A stretch of 51,241 nucleotides of DNA from Caldifarciminota bacterium (GCA_903865935.1 CAIPLT010000004.1:1-51241); one strand, 5' to 3'; shown: positions 15,378 through 25,173, numbered from the stretch's first letter. Program-made: numbers and translations. The notes: generated by a model not told the origin, from the letters alone.

Positions 15378-16700
15378 CTATCTTGATTTTATGATTAATC
15401 TTATCGGATTGCCGGGAAATCCAAAATAGTTTCTGATTTCCTTGATAATATAACGATTATATGTTTCGTTAATATCTTTCGTAACATTGGTGATGATATC
15501 AAACTTGGGCGGCAAGATTCCCGACTGTTTAACATATAGAAACTTAATGCGGTTGGACGGGGGGTTACCAAGTAAACGCGGCGCGACCGTTTCTGCCAGC
15601 ACATCATCGCTAACCTTTTTTGAACCTGCTTCAAATACATCCTGTGCTTTTTTGATTGTCTCAATAATCCCTTTATTCTTTAAAGCCGACATCATCACAA
15701 CCGGAATAAAATCATAGTTTCTTAAAGAAAACTTGGTTTCATTAAGCACATTATTCTTCTCAGTGTTAGATATCAAATCACTCTTGTTTATCGCAATCAA
15801 TATTCCTTTGCCACGATTAAGTACAAGTTGAATAATATGCCGGTCCTGATTGGTTAATGGCGTGAGCTGGCGAGTTGTTGTAGTTGGGTCGATTAGTAAA
15901 ATTACAACATTAACCAATGGAATATGCTGAACAACTCTCTGCACGCTGAAATATTCGACACTTTCTTTTACCTGTGATTTTTTCCTTAGCCCTGCCGTAT
16001 CAATGATGCTGACTTTTTTATTATCAAAGGTAAATTCGACCTGTATTGCATCACGGGTTGTGCCTGGTGTTTCCGATACGATTACCCGCTCTTCATTCAA
16101 AATTTTATTTAGCAATAAGGACTTTCCGACATTGGGACGCCCGATTACGAGCAGTTTTAAAAATGGCGCTTCTTTTTCAAGCAGTTTATCAGTTTGCGCT
16201 TGTTGCTTTATAACATCGGTTACCGTATCTAAAAGGACGTCAACTCCAATACCATGCTCGGCGGATATCGGGAAAATTTCTTTCGTGCCGAATTGATGAT
16301 ATTCATGCTGAAAGTTTGTTGTTTCTTTTTTATCAACTTTATTTAAAGCTAAGAAAAACGGCTTTTTTGACTTGCGTAACAACTCGGTAATGATAAAGTC
16401 TTGCGGGGTCGGTGGCACTGAACCATCAACCAAGAAAATAATTACATCTGCTGATTGTATTGCCTGCTCGATTTGAAAATTAACCTGTTTGGAAAGTTCA
16501 CTGCCAGTTTCATTTTTGTTTGTGATATAACCGCCGGTATCGGTCAGAATAAATTTAGTTTTATTCCATTCTGTTTCAGTGCTAATGCGGTCCCGGGTGG
16601 TCCCAGACTCTTTTAGAGTAATCGCGATCCGCTTTCGTACAATACGGTTAAACAGAGTAGACTTGCCAACATTGGGTCTCCCGATAATTGCTACATTCAT
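15378..16700 (-). CDS. der: Ribosome-assembly GTPase Der (EngA)
   Basis: A 440-residue protein with two GTPase domains in tandem, the hallmark of Der, which acts in late 50S ribosome assembly. Domain 1 has GRPNVGKS at 7-14, DTGG at 54-57 and NKVD at 120-123. Domain 2 has GRPNVGKS at 187-194, DTAG at 234-237 and NKSD at 305-308. A KH-like C-terminal domain fills residues ~355-440. Switch I of domain 1 reads ESGTTRD. A short stretch rich in Thr (DPTTTTRQLTPLTNQD, residues 271-286) replaces the usual segment before the NKSD motif. It lies 95 bases downstream of the aminotransferase gene; no firm promoter is seen. Confidence 0.96.
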   Translation of the reverse strand: MNVAIIGRPNVGKSTLFNRIVRKRIAITLKESGTTRDRISTETEWNKTKFILTDTGGYITNKNETGSELSKQVNFQIEQAIQSADVIIFLVDGSVPPTPQDFIITELLRKSKKPFFLALNKVDKKETTNFQHEYHQFGTKEIFPISAEHGIGVDVLLDTVTDVIKQQAQTDKLLEKEAPFLKLLVIGRPNVGKSLLLNKILNEERVIVSETPGTTRDAIQVEFTFDNKKVSIIDTAGLRKKSQVKESVEYFSVQRVVQHIPLVNVVILLIDPTTTTRQLTPLTNQDRHIIQLVLNRGKGILIAINKSDLISNTEKNNVLNETKFSLRNYDFIPVVMMSALKNKGIIETIKKAQDVFEAGSKKVSDDVLAETVAPRLLGNPPSNRIKFLYVKQSGILPPKFDIITNVTKDINETYNRYIIKEIRNYFGFPGNPIRLIIKSR

Positions 16701-16795
16701 TATGAAAAATCGCCTAACAAAAAAATATAATCAATAATTAGTATTTCTTGCACTTTTTACTTCGCTTTGACTGTTGAATTTAGGTTTTTAATTAT

Positions 16796-17890
16796 CTATG
16801 GTTTCAAAATTTCCTGCAAAGCCTTAATCAACTTTTTATTTTCAGAAGGTGTCCCGATACTAATACGCAGCGCATTCGGAAAACCATACTCTTTTATCAT
16901 ACGGGTAATTACTCTCCGCTGTTGAAGTCCATCAAAAATTTCTTTGGAATCGGTCGCAAAATTAACAAATACAAAATTTGCGAATGATGGAATAAAGAAA
17001 ACCTTCAGTTTCTTTAATTCTTTGTATAAGTATTTCTTACCCGCTTCATTAACCCGACGACTATGTTTGATATGGGTTATATCGTCCAAAGCAGCAATCG
17101 CTGCGATTTGTGCCAGCCGATTTGTATTAAATGGTGTACGAACCTTTGCCATTGCGTTGATTATCTCCGGTTTTGATACACCGTATCCAATGCGTAATCC
17201 AGCTAAGCCGTGAATTTTAGAAAATGTTCTTAATATCAGAACATTTTTACCTTCGGATAGAAATTTACCTGAATCCGGATATTCAGCTGCGGTTATATAG
17301 TCATTATATGCCTCATCGATGATAACCAGAACGTAATCAGGGACTTCCTTGATAAAACGCTCCAGTTCCTGAGCCCAAAGGCAAGTTCCTAACGGATTAA
17401 TCGGATTATCGATATAGATAATTTTTGTCTGTGCGGTAATCGAAGCGAGCATTCGTTCCAAATCATGTCGGTACTCGCGTAATGGTATCTCTTGTATCGG
17501 ACAGCCGATAACTTCCGCGCCGATTTTCGGCATCATGAACGAACCATTACTCCTCATTAACCTTTCGTACGGGTTAAGATAAGTCAGACAGGCGAAATAA
17601 ATTAATTCGACTGAACCATTCCCAATCATAATATTCTCTGGTGTGACATTATGCTTTTCCGCAAGTTTTTCTTTAAGATAATAACCGTTATCGTCCGGAT
17701 AAAGAAAAATTTCATGAGCATATTTTTGAATTGCGTGCAACGCTTTTGGTGAAGCGCCTAACGGATTTTCATTCGATGCTAACTTGATAATTTTACCTTC
17801 TAACTTCAATTCCCGAGCAACCTCTTCAATCGGTTTGCCCGGTTTATAGGTTTTTATTGCTTCAAGATTTGGTCTTGGTAAAATGTTCAT
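16796..17890 (-). CDS. hisC: Histidinol-phosphate aminotransferase family protein (PLP, class I/II)
   Basis: A 364-residue PLP aminotransferase of the HisC type. It keeps LASNENPLGASPKAL (residues 37-51), YPDDNGYYLKEKLA, the IIDEAYNDY stretch and the PLP-binding lysine K225 in TFSKIHGLAGLRIGYG. The usual NPNNPTG loop reads NPINPLG. HisC converts imidazole-acetol phosphate to histidinol phosphate, but related enzymes act on aromatic amino acids. No other his gene is near, so the substrate is uncertain. ATG 17890 shares one base with the upstream stop (TAATG) and follows a perfect AGGAGGT site. Confidence 0.85.
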   Translation of the reverse strand: MNILPRPNLEAIKTYKPGKPIEEVARELKLEGKIIKLASNENPLGASPKALHAIQKYAHEIFLYPDDNGYYLKEKLAEKHNVTPENIMIGNGSVELIYFACLTYLNPYERLMRSNGSFMMPKIGAEVIGCPIQEIPLREYRHDLERMLASITAQTKIIYIDNPINPLGTCLWAQELERFIKEVPDYVLVIIDEAYNDYITAAEYPDSGKFLSEGKNVLILRTFSKIHGLAGLRIGYGVSKPEIINAMAKVRTPFNTNRLAQIAAIAALDDITHIKHSRRVNEAGKKYLYKELKKLKVFFIPSFANFVFVNFATDSKEIFDGLQQRRVITRMIKEYGFPNALRISIGTPSENKKLIKALQEILKP

Positions 17891-18876
17891 TATCTACCTC
17901 CTGCTTTTGAGAGTTGTGCTTCTCTTCTAAAAAATAAGAAAACAATACCCCCAATAAGAGCAAATATTAAATTTACAATTAAATAAAGTAAACTGATTGC
18001 GGTTGCTTTTTCTCTGGCAACATTTAAAATCGTGTTAAAGATTTTTACGAACAGATTTTCTCTCATGCCTAAACCGCCGACGGTTATTGGCAACATTGTT
18101 ATTACACCGATTACCGGAATATATAAAAAGTAATGCAATACTGACGTATCGACCGAAACACCTTTAGCGATAAGAAACCAGACTAATCCCAATAATGCCT
18201 GGACGATTAACGATAACAGGAAACTGTAAAAAAGTTTTGTCTTTACCTGCCGATATTCCTTTATTTCACTGTAAGCGCGCTCAAACTTTTCACCTAAATT
18301 TAGTATTTTTACCCGAGCGAAAATCCATGAAAACATCCGATGTATTCTGTCCGAAAATACAGCAAAAAGGATAATCATGAGGAGAAAGAATCCGATGATA
18401 TTAAACAGTAAATATTGATTTTTCCCCATCTTAGTTAGAAATAGCGCACCGGACGCTAAAGATGCGAAAAAGAAAAGCCCAATAAACCCGATAAATCGGT
18501 CAACAAAGGCAGCCGCAAGAGCTGGTGATGTGCTTCTTTTGCCGGTCGCTTCATCTTTTTTTGCAGTGTATGCAACCCGAAATACATCTCCACCAACCGT
18601 GGTTGGTAAAATATTATTGAAAAACCATGATACAAAATATACTTTCATTAAATAACCGTATGAAAATTTCTGCCCCCGTGCGTCTAATAATATTTTCCAA
18701 CGCCAGTTGCCAACCATCAAAAAAATTAGAAAAAGCAACATGCTGACTAACAGGTAGTAAATATTAACCTGTTGCATAACTTTTATTGATGCCGGAACAT
18801 TAACTTTTTTTGCCAGATAAAATAACAAAGCAACTGTTATTATAATTTGAGAAACGGAAAATATTTTTCTTTTCAC
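17890..18876 (-). CDS. Flippase-like integral membrane protein (AglD / LPG synthase TM family)
   Basis: A 328-residue protein with about eight membrane segments. The motifs NNILPTTVGGDVFRV (around residue 90) and MLPITVGGLGMRE (around residue 260) are typical of the AglD / lysylphosphatidylglycerol-synthase membrane family. Members are linked with polyprenyl-glycan transfer or lipid flipping; the exact reaction is not known here. GTG 18876 overlaps the upstream glycosyltransferase stop by four bases (GTGA), so the two are translationally coupled and probably act on the same lipid-linked sugar. Confidence 0.85.
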   Translation of the reverse strand: MKRKIFSVSQIIITVALLFYLAKKVNVPASIKVMQQVNIYYLLVSMLLFLIFLMVGNWRWKILLDARGQKFSYGYLMKVYFVSWFFNNILPTTVGGDVFRVAYTAKKDEATGKRSTSPALAAAFVDRFIGFIGLFFFASLASGALFLTKMGKNQYLLFNIIGFFLLMIILFAVFSDRIHRMFSWIFARVKILNLGEKFERAYSEIKEYRQVKTKLFYSFLLSLIVQALLGLVWFLIAKGVSVDTSVLHYFLYIPVIGVITMLPITVGGLGMRENLFVKIFNTILNVAREKATAISLLYLIVNLIFALIGGIVFLFFRREAQLSKAGGR

Positions 18877-19793
18877 TTGATATTATCTTTCGGATTTCGC
18901 ACTTCTTTTTCAATCCGTTCCATACGTTCGGAAAGGTGGGCAACCGATTCACCAATAAAACCAAAACCCAATATTAATAGACCAGATAATATTAATAGGA
19001 TAACTAAATACAGCATCGGTCTAAATCCATGACCAAGTATTCTCAATATTAACTCTATCACACCAACGATAAAACCTAAAAATACGGTTAAAAACCCCAA
19101 CAGTCCTAAATAAAACATTGGTTTACGCATCACTCGAATTTGAAATCCCACTGCTGTTAAATCAAGCAACCCAATAAATACTCTAAATGGTGACTGGTAC
19201 TTAGGTTCACCAGCATGTCTTGGATACAACTGGACTTTTAATTCGGTTATTATGTATCCTTTGTCTTTAGCTAACGGAACCAAAAAACGATGCCAGTCTT
19301 TTCGGAGCGAAACAATCTCCCATAATACTTCTTTTCGAAACGCTTTCATCGCGTTCATATCATGGATTTTAAGACCAAAGATTCTGCGGGCTAAACTGTT
19401 ATATATACTCGATACACCCCTTTTTTCATATTTCCCCTGTTTCCAACCAACGCACATATCAGCACCATTATCCAATTCTTGTACAAATCTCGGAATATCT
19501 ATTGGTGAATATTGTAAATCGGCATCAAATACCAATAGATATGACCCCGTTGAACTATCTGCTCCAGTTATAATCGCTTGCGTTTTACCAAAATTCCGTT
19601 TATGTTTCACTACTTTCAAAAATTTATATTTCTGGGCAGCTTGCTGTGAAAACTCAAAAGTTTTATCTTTACTACCATCATCGACAATAATTACCTCATA
19701 CTCGTTAGATAGTGCTTTACTTAAAGCGTCAACTAACGGAAAAATATTTTCTTCTTCATTATATGCTGGGATAATCACTGAACACTTTATCAC
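18873..19793 (-). CDS. Family 2 glycosyltransferase with C-terminal membrane segments
   Basis: A 306-residue GT2 enzyme. Residues ~3-12 (CSVIIPAYNE) form the nucleotide-binding start, VDDGSKD lies near residue 39, and the DxD-like motif is DADLQ (~residue 91). Two hydrophobic segments near residues 225-250 and 260-280 resemble polyprenyl-phosphate mannose or glucose transferases. It probably loads a sugar on undecaprenyl phosphate for the coupled membrane protein. The start is GTG 19793. A perfect TATAAT ends only five bases before this GTG, so the mRNA is probably leaderless. Confidence 0.88.
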   Translation of the reverse strand: MIKCSVIIPAYNEEENIFPLVDALSKALSNEYEVIIVDDGSKDKTFEFSQQAAQKYKFLKVVKHKRNFGKTQAIITGADSSTGSYLLVFDADLQYSPIDIPRFVQELDNGADMCVGWKQGKYEKRGVSSIYNSLARRIFGLKIHDMNAMKAFRKEVLWEIVSLRKDWHRFLVPLAKDKGYIITELKVQLYPRHAGEPKYQSPFRVFIGLLDLTAVGFQIRVMRKPMFYLGLLGFLTVFLGFIVGVIELILRILGHGFRPMLYLVILLILSGLLILGFGFIGESVAHLSERMERIEKEVRNPKDNIK

Positions 19794-19798
19794 ACAAC

Positions 19799-19826
19799 AT
19801 TATAAGCAAAATAACTAAAATGTCAA
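19799..19826 (-). promoter_or_regulatory. Consensus promoter of the glycosyltransferase operon
   Basis: On the minus strand TTGACA (19826-19821), a 16-base spacer and TATAAT (19804-19799): both boxes perfect. Transcription should start at or next to the GTG at 19793, with no room for a ribosome site. Confidence 0.85.
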
Positions 19827-19949
19827 TAAAAATATCAATATTTCTATGTTAAAAATATCAATATGTAGTAGTTTTCTATTATAAATACTACATATAGTAT
19901 TATAAACGAGCTTCATCTTTTTAAATGTAGGAAAATGTAAAAAAATGCG

Positions 19950-20279
19950 TTATTTACATTTTTTAGTCGATTTCTCAATCCAGTTTAGATATAGATAATA
20001 ACCTTTCGGAATATCTACAGCTATAATTTCAGGAAGAGTATACGAATGTGCCTTTTTTATGAGTTTTTCAATAGGTTTGTATCGCGCTTTTATAGTCTTC
20101 ATTAAACATAGATATTCGTTATTAACTTCTACCCTATTTTTCCAAATGTAATGACTTTCAATTGGACCAATAATCTGACAGCACGCAGCAAGTGATTTAT
20201 TAAGCACCAGCTTGCATATTGTTTGCGCATCTTCTTTAGTCGGTAATGTCGTCATAACCATAATATATTTTATTGTCAT
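19950..20279 (-). CDS. cutA: CutA family divalent-ion tolerance protein
   Basis: A 109-residue CutA-like protein, the usual family length. It has the opening strand MVMTTLPTKEDA, the conserved LAACCQIIGPIESHYIW segment and the C-terminal stretch HSYTLPEIIAVDI. CutA proteins form trimers; a role in metal tolerance was proposed but is not settled. The start is placed at ATG 20279. The in-frame TTG at 20312 lies inside the -35 box and is rejected. The -10 box ends five bases before this ATG, so the transcript is probably leaderless. It is divergent from smc. Confidence 0.92.
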   Translation of the reverse strand: MTIKYIMVMTTLPTKEDAQTICKLVLNKSLAACCQIIGPIESHYIWKNRVEVNNEYLCLMKTIKARYKPIEKLIKKAHSYTLPEIIAVDIPKGYYLYLNWIEKSTKKCK

Positions 20280-20284
20280 GTCTA

Positions 20285-20312
20285 AATATAACCTAAAATT
20301 ATTTTTGGTCAA
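20285..20312 (-). promoter_or_regulatory. Promoter of cutA
   Basis: On the minus strand TTGACC (20312-20307), a 16-base spacer and TATATT (20290-20285). The predicted +1 is at or next to the A of ATG 20279. Confidence 0.7.
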
Positions 20313-20360
20313 GAATTAATTAAACGTGTAATCACAAAACGTAGGCTTATTAGATTTTTA

Positions 20361-20389
20361 TTGACAATCATATCGTTACTTTGTATTCT
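20361..20389 (+). promoter_or_regulatory. Promoter of smc-ftsY
   Basis: TTGACA (20361-20366), a 17-base spacer and TATTCT (20384-20389). It gives a leader of about 70 bases before smc and is divergent from the cutA promoter. Confidence 0.65.
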
Positions 20390-20466
20390 TATAGCGATAA
20401 AATTAACGCATAATGTATAGTTAAATAATTTGAAATAAATATTAATGGAAAATCAACTAATCGGTC

Positions 20467-23400
20467 ATGCGGATTAAGCAGTTAATTCTTAACGGATTTA
20501 AATCATTCCCGGAAAAAACCGTAATTACTTTTGACCCCAGTGTCAACGCAATAGTCGGTCCAAATGGTTGTGGAAAAACTAATGTTTTGGATGGTTTACG
20601 TTGGGTAATGGGCGAAGCAAGTTTTACTCAAATGCGTTGCGCCAAAACTGAGGACCTGATTTTCTCGGGCAACCGCGTTCATCCCCCAGTGAATTATGCT
20701 GAAGTCGCGCTAATTCTTCAAAACAATGAAGAGTCAACAAATAACAACCAACCTTTGTATAATCTGGGCGTAGAAATCGAGGTAAAACGCCGATTCTTTC
20801 GTTCCGGCGAATCAGAATTTTATATCAATCGCAAACCATGTAAACTAAAAGATATTCAAGACCTGTTTACGTCTGGCGGGGGCTCGGGACATACCTATTC
20901 TATTTTTGACCTGCCAACAATGCGACAAATTATTGGCTCCAATCTTAAAGATTTATTTATCGAAGCAGCTGGACTAGCATTTTATCAGGAACGGAAAGAT
21001 GAGATTGAACGTAAATTGAAGCTTACCTCAGATGATGTCATTCGTTTAAATGATATTATTACTGAACGGATACGTATTACCCGCAGTCTTAAACGTCAAG
21101 CTTATCGATTAATGGCATTCGAAAAAGTTAAAGAACAGGAACGGAAATTACAGGCTTCATTGTTAAAATTTGACTATAAGAAAATTTGTTCCGATGAAAC
21201 CATAATAAATGATGAGTTGAACAAATTACAGAACGAAGCATCAGCATTAGAGCAAAAAATTAATGATGCCGAACATCGACGCGCAGAGTTACGCAAAACC
21301 CTTCAGGAAAAAGAAGGCATCCGTAATACCATACAACAAGAAATCGATGCGTTAAAAGAACAAATTATCATTAACGAAGAGCGATTGAAAGCTAATCTGG
21401 ATAAACAAAATTTATTCAAAGGCGAAGAGACAAAACTCCAATCGGAATTCGCTTTTATCGAGCAACTCGAAACGAATAAAAACATTACGGGTAACAAGAA
21501 ACAGTATCTTGAGCAAATTAATAATGTATTTAGTAAAAAAGAGCAAGAATTTGAAGATTTAAGACACAAGAATAAAACCCTGGAAGCAGAGATATTTAGC
21601 GACCAGTTAGCATTGGATGAGTTAAGCGAAAAAGACAAACAATTATTTATTAGGTTTTCACAACTCTCATCAGAGTTTTCAACAACCGAAATGAAGATCG
21701 AAGATACCAAACGATATTTACAAACTTTAGTTGATTCTTTATCTGCTTTAACTTTAACAAAATCTAATCGCGCATCGTTCGAAGATAGTAAAATTGTATT
21801 AAAAGAACGGTTGGGTAATAATTATATCGGACGATTAAAGGAAATGATTGTGGCAAAACCTGGCTTCGAGACCGCGTTGGATTCAGTCTTATTCGGTATT
21901 TATGATGCAATCACGGTTAATTCGTTATCCGATATCCCATTTGACAATATCCCCAAAGATCGGTCATGGATTATTTTAGCTCATTCATCAAATATAAAAC
22001 ATCCAATTGTCTCCAGACCTCAGATAAATATTGGCAGGCCTTTTAATGAAGTAATTGAACTAAATGCAAAAATACCTGACTATATTAAATCAATTATTGA
22101 TTCGTTTATACTGATTGAAGATTATACGCAAATTCAGTCAATTGATAAAAATTTATCTGACTATTCGTTTGTTACTAAAAGCGGTATCGCATTAACCAAC
22201 TCGGGATTGCTGATTATTCCACAATTATCTACAAAAGAAAGCCTTGACAATAAACCTGGTGACAATTTAGATGAAAAAATCAAAACTTTGTCGCAGGAAA
22301 AGGAAATTATCGAAAATAAACTAAAAGAGCTTGGGCAAAATTTAAATCGGTTAGCGCAAGAAAAGAAAGATAAGGAAAAAGATAAACAGGAAACAAGCCT
22401 ATCACTGAAACAAAAACAAGAAACAATCAATCAAAAAAGAAAACAAAATAAAGAAAATTTAGACCTTGCCAGCAATCTTTTATTTGACTTAAACAAACGA
22501 CGTGAGGAAATTACCCGCATCAAAGCGGAATTAGATGAAATTACCCGAAGCGAAGGTCATCGCGATGGTCTATTTGCTGACCGCCAACGCGTAACTGAAA
22601 CTATCCATAATCTTACCGAAGAAGAAAACAGCTTAAGAAAAAATGTAACCCAACTGCAAGATAATTTAAAAGAAAAGAAGTTGTTTTTTGACAAAACTGA
22701 AGTGGGTCTATTATCTAAAGAATATGACGACCTGGAATTGCAATTGAATGAATCTCGGGTGGTTTTGGATATCCAAAAAAATAACATTGCTAACCGACAA
22801 CTTAAGAAATTTGAGATTGTTAATAAGCGGGAACAAATTGAAAAACAAGTTACTGAACTTCTTCCCAACGGTTTAGAAATATTGACACTGCCCGATGAAC
22901 AAATTCGTGAAATTGATGATATTAAAAAAGAACTGGGATTGGTTCAGAAAAGAATTATTGCGATTGGTCTGATCAATCCCTTGGCAAAAGATGATTATGA
23001 ACGAGAAAAAATTGCGCTTGATAAATTAGTCGGTCAACGAACTGACATACAAACAGCTCAAAATAATCTTACATTTGCTCTATCCGAATTGACCAAAAAA
23101 GCGGAAGAAATGTTTGTAAAAACCTACCAAGCAGTGCAGGTTAGCTTTCGACGTATTTTCAAAGAGATTTTTTTAGAAGGGGAAGCAGATATAATATTAG
23201 AAACTCCTAATACACCATTAGCATCAGAGATAAAGATTATTGCTCAACCTCGTGGTAAAGTGCCAAAGCGATTAGACCAGCTATCGGATGGCGAAAAAGC
23301 ACTTCTAGCACTTTCACTTTTATTTGCTTTCTATGATATTAAACCCGCCCCGTTTTGTTTTATGGATGAAGTCGATGCCCCGTTAGACGACGCCAATGTT

Positions 23401-23580
23401 AAACGTTTTACTCAGTTCCTGAAACGTATATCACAAACAACCCAGATAATTATAATTACCCATAATAAACTGACGGTTGAAGCAGCTACTGTAGTTATTG
23501 GCGTAACAACTGAAGAAGTCGGCATATCAAAAATAGTCTCGGTAAGATTTAAAGATATACCTGCCTTTGCCAAAGTTTAA
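20467..23580 (+). CDS. smc: Chromosome segregation protein SMC
   Basis: A 1037-residue SMC ATPase. The N-terminal Walker A is GPNGCGKT at 31-38. Long charged coiled-coil regions (about 170-440 and 600-860) flank a hinge at roughly 445-570. The C-terminal head has the signature LSDGEKALLALSLLFAF from residue 939 and Walker B PFCFMDEVDAPLDDANV near 963. The protein is some 130-150 residues shorter than typical bacterial SMC, mainly in the coiled coils. The signature's first Gly is Asp (LSDGE rather than LSGGE). SMC dimers organise and segregate the chromosome with ScpA/ScpB, which are not in this window. ATG 20467 has no strong ribosome site. It is followed after 18 bases by ftsY. Confidence 0.95.
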   Translation: MRIKQLILNGFKSFPEKTVITFDPSVNAIVGPNGCGKTNVLDGLRWVMGEASFTQMRCAKTEDLIFSGNRVHPPVNYAEVALILQNNEESTNNNQPLYNLGVEIEVKRRFFRSGESEFYINRKPCKLKDIQDLFTSGGGSGHTYSIFDLPTMRQIIGSNLKDLFIEAAGLAFYQERKDEIERKLKLTSDDVIRLNDIITERIRITRSLKRQAYRLMAFEKVKEQERKLQASLLKFDYKKICSDETIINDELNKLQNEASALEQKINDAEHRRAELRKTLQEKEGIRNTIQQEIDALKEQIIINEERLKANLDKQNLFKGEETKLQSEFAFIEQLETNKNITGNKKQYLEQINNVFSKKEQEFEDLRHKNKTLEAEIFSDQLALDELSEKDKQLFIRFSQLSSEFSTTEMKIEDTKRYLQTLVDSLSALTLTKSNRASFEDSKIVLKERLGNNYIGRLKEMIVAKPGFETALDSVLFGIYDAITVNSLSDIPFDNIPKDRSWIILAHSSNIKHPIVSRPQINIGRPFNEVIELNAKIPDYIKSIIDSFILIEDYTQIQSIDKNLSDYSFVTKSGIALTNSGLLIIPQLSTKESLDNKPGDNLDEKIKTLSQEKEIIENKLKELGQNLNRLAQEKKDKEKDKQETSLSLKQKQETINQKRKQNKENLDLASNLLFDLNKRREEITRIKAELDEITRSEGHRDGLFADRQRVTETIHNLTEEENSLRKNVTQLQDNLKEKKLFFDKTEVGLLSKEYDDLELQLNESRVVLDIQKNNIANRQLKKFEIVNKREQIEKQVTELLPNGLEILTLPDEQIREIDDIKKELGLVQKRIIAIGLINPLAKDDYEREKIALDKLVGQRTDIQTAQNNLTFALSELTKKAEEMFVKTYQAVQVSFRRIFKEIFLEGEADIILETPNTPLASEIKIIAQPRGKVPKRLDQLSDGEKALLALSLLFAFYDIKPAPFCFMDEVDAPLDDANVKRFTQFLKRISQTTQIIIITHNKLTVEAATVVIGVTTEEVGISKIVSVRFKDIPAFAKV

Positions 23581-23598
23581 TCATTTTTTATATCCATA

Positions 23599-24462
23599 AT
23601 GTCATTGTTAAGTTCTTTAAATCAAGCACTGGAAAAAACCCGCCAAATTTTCACCACAGCAGTAAATGCAAAGAATATTGAAGAATTGGAGGCGATTCTT
23701 CTGCAGGCAGATGTCGGAGTAACAAGTACCGATTATATTTTGAGTAAAATCCGAAGTTCGAAATCTGAAAGTAAAAATTATCGCGATGTTCTATTCGATA
23801 TATTAGTCAATATCCTACAAAAACCTAATTATAAGATGCACAGTTCAAAACCAGCGATACTAATGATTATTGGTACTCCAGGTTCAGGAAAAACCACGAC
23901 AATTGCTAAACTGGCTAACCTTGAGCAGAAAAATAATAAAAAAGTAATAATTGCTGCATCTGATACATATCGAGCCGCGGCTGCGCACCAATTGGAAATC
24001 TGGGCAAAACGAACTGGCACGGAAATAGTTTTTTCCCAAAAAGGTCAAGATGCTGGTGCCGTTGCTTTTGATACTATACAAAAAGCACAATCAGGTAAGT
24101 TTGATATAGTTCTTATTGATACCGCAGGTCGTCTTCATACCAGAAAAGATTTAATGGACGAAGCAAAAAAAATTAAGAGGGTTTGCCAAAAATTTCGGTC
24201 GGATGCCCCAGATGATATCTGGTTGATTTTAGACGCGACGGTTGGTCAAAATGGAATAGAACAGGCTAAAATATTTCATAAAGAATTAAATCTGACCGGA
24301 GTGGTAATTACAAAATTAGATGGAACCGCAAAAGGCGGTGTAATTATTCCGATAGCGCTTGAACTTGGACTTCCGATCAGATACTTAGGTCTTGGTGAAA
24401 CCATCGAAGACCTGGTTGAATTCGAACCCAATGGTTTCGTTAAAGAATTACTAAGCAGTTAA
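23599..24462 (+). CDS. ftsY: Signal recognition particle receptor FtsY
   Basis: A 287-residue FtsY made only of the N and G domains, without the acidic A domain of E. coli. It has G1 GTPGSGKTTT near residue 93, DTYRAAAAHQLEIW, the DTAGR switch, TKLDGTAKGG, and the closing GLGETIEDLVEF with the family C-terminal helix FVKELL. It receives SRP-bound ribosomes at the membrane and hands them to the translocon. The helical N-terminus (residues 1-80) fits the N domain. It sits just after smc in the same transcript, a pairing known in other bacteria. Confidence 0.95.
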   Translation: MSLLSSLNQALEKTRQIFTTAVNAKNIEELEAILLQADVGVTSTDYILSKIRSSKSESKNYRDVLFDILVNILQKPNYKMHSSKPAILMIIGTPGSGKTTTIAKLANLEQKNNKKVIIAASDTYRAAAAHQLEIWAKRTGTEIVFSQKGQDAGAVAFDTIQKAQSGKFDIVLIDTAGRLHTRKDLMDEAKKIKRVCQKFRSDAPDDIWLILDATVGQNGIEQAKIFHKELNLTGVVITKLDGTAKGGVIIPIALELGLPIRYLGLGETIEDLVEFEPNGFVKELLSS

Positions 24463-24478
24463 TACGAAGTCCAAACAT

Positions 24479-24508
24479 AAAAAGTCTATATATTTATAGA
24501 TACTTTTT
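24479..24508. terminator. AT-rich hairpin, probable terminator after ftsY
   Basis: AAAAAGT-CTATA pairs with TATAG-AT-ACTTTTT around TATT, interrupted only by a two-base bulge, and ends in a T-run on the plus strand. It lies 17 bases after the ftsY stop. Confidence 0.6.
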
Positions 24509-25030
24509 CAAGTGAAAATTTACGCTAACTTACTGTAATATATATAGTGCAATCTGTAAAAAGTACTAAACAAGGGGTATAGTGGGGGGCATCGTGTTTG
24601 AGATACAGCAGAAATCTGAACAGGAGAGCAAATTAAACGTTAAACCTTTCTTTGTTTTCAGTATAATAAAAACCATTATATTAACTATCTAAGCTGGGAC
24701 ATACTACAGTACTTTGGCTGATAAGTAATACGAAATTTATCTTGGAAATCATCAGGAAACATATCAGAAATCTTAATCATACATAATTTAGGCGATTAAT
24801 TAGTACGTATATTGGAGATTTTGGGAGTCAATAAGTAAAAGTTAAGGGCGACAGAATAATTTTGAAGACCCTGCACTAAAACACAAGTCGGTGATAGAAA
24901 AGTCAAAATTTTTAAGTATCACTAAAACCCGAAAGTATCTCTCTAAATATATGATTATTACATTAGACGCAACGTTCATTAAATAATAATTTGACCACCT
25001 AATGTAATAATTACAATCTTAATTTTATGC
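24509..25030. other. Non-coding gap upstream of the kelch-type secreted protein
   Basis: No convincing gene on either strand in about 520 bases. The only structure I see is the 13-bp inverted repeat at 24954-25011. Confidence 0.5.
24954..25011. promoter_or_regulatory. Perfect 13-bp inverted repeat upstream of a promoter, possible operator
   Basis: ATTATTACATTAG (24954-24966) is repeated in reverse as CTAATGTAATAAT (24999-25011), separated by 32 bases. The right arm ends 19 bases before the -35 box of the following gene. A binding site for a dimeric regulator or a structural element is possible. Confidence 0.45.
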
Positions 25031-25058
25031 TTGACAAATAATTCCTTTATGTTAAATT
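25031..25058 (+). promoter_or_regulatory. Promoter of the kelch-type secreted protein gene
   Basis: TTGACA (25031-25036), a 16-base spacer and TAAATT (25053-25058), about 110 bases before the start codon. Confidence 0.6.
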
Positions 25059-25173
25059 AATATAGTACGTATAATTAGTATTATGTATAACTAATTTTGT
25101 GTAAAAATACTATATAGCTATATTATTAACACATTTAATATTTCCGTCAAAGAACTTAATTTTATAAGTGATA

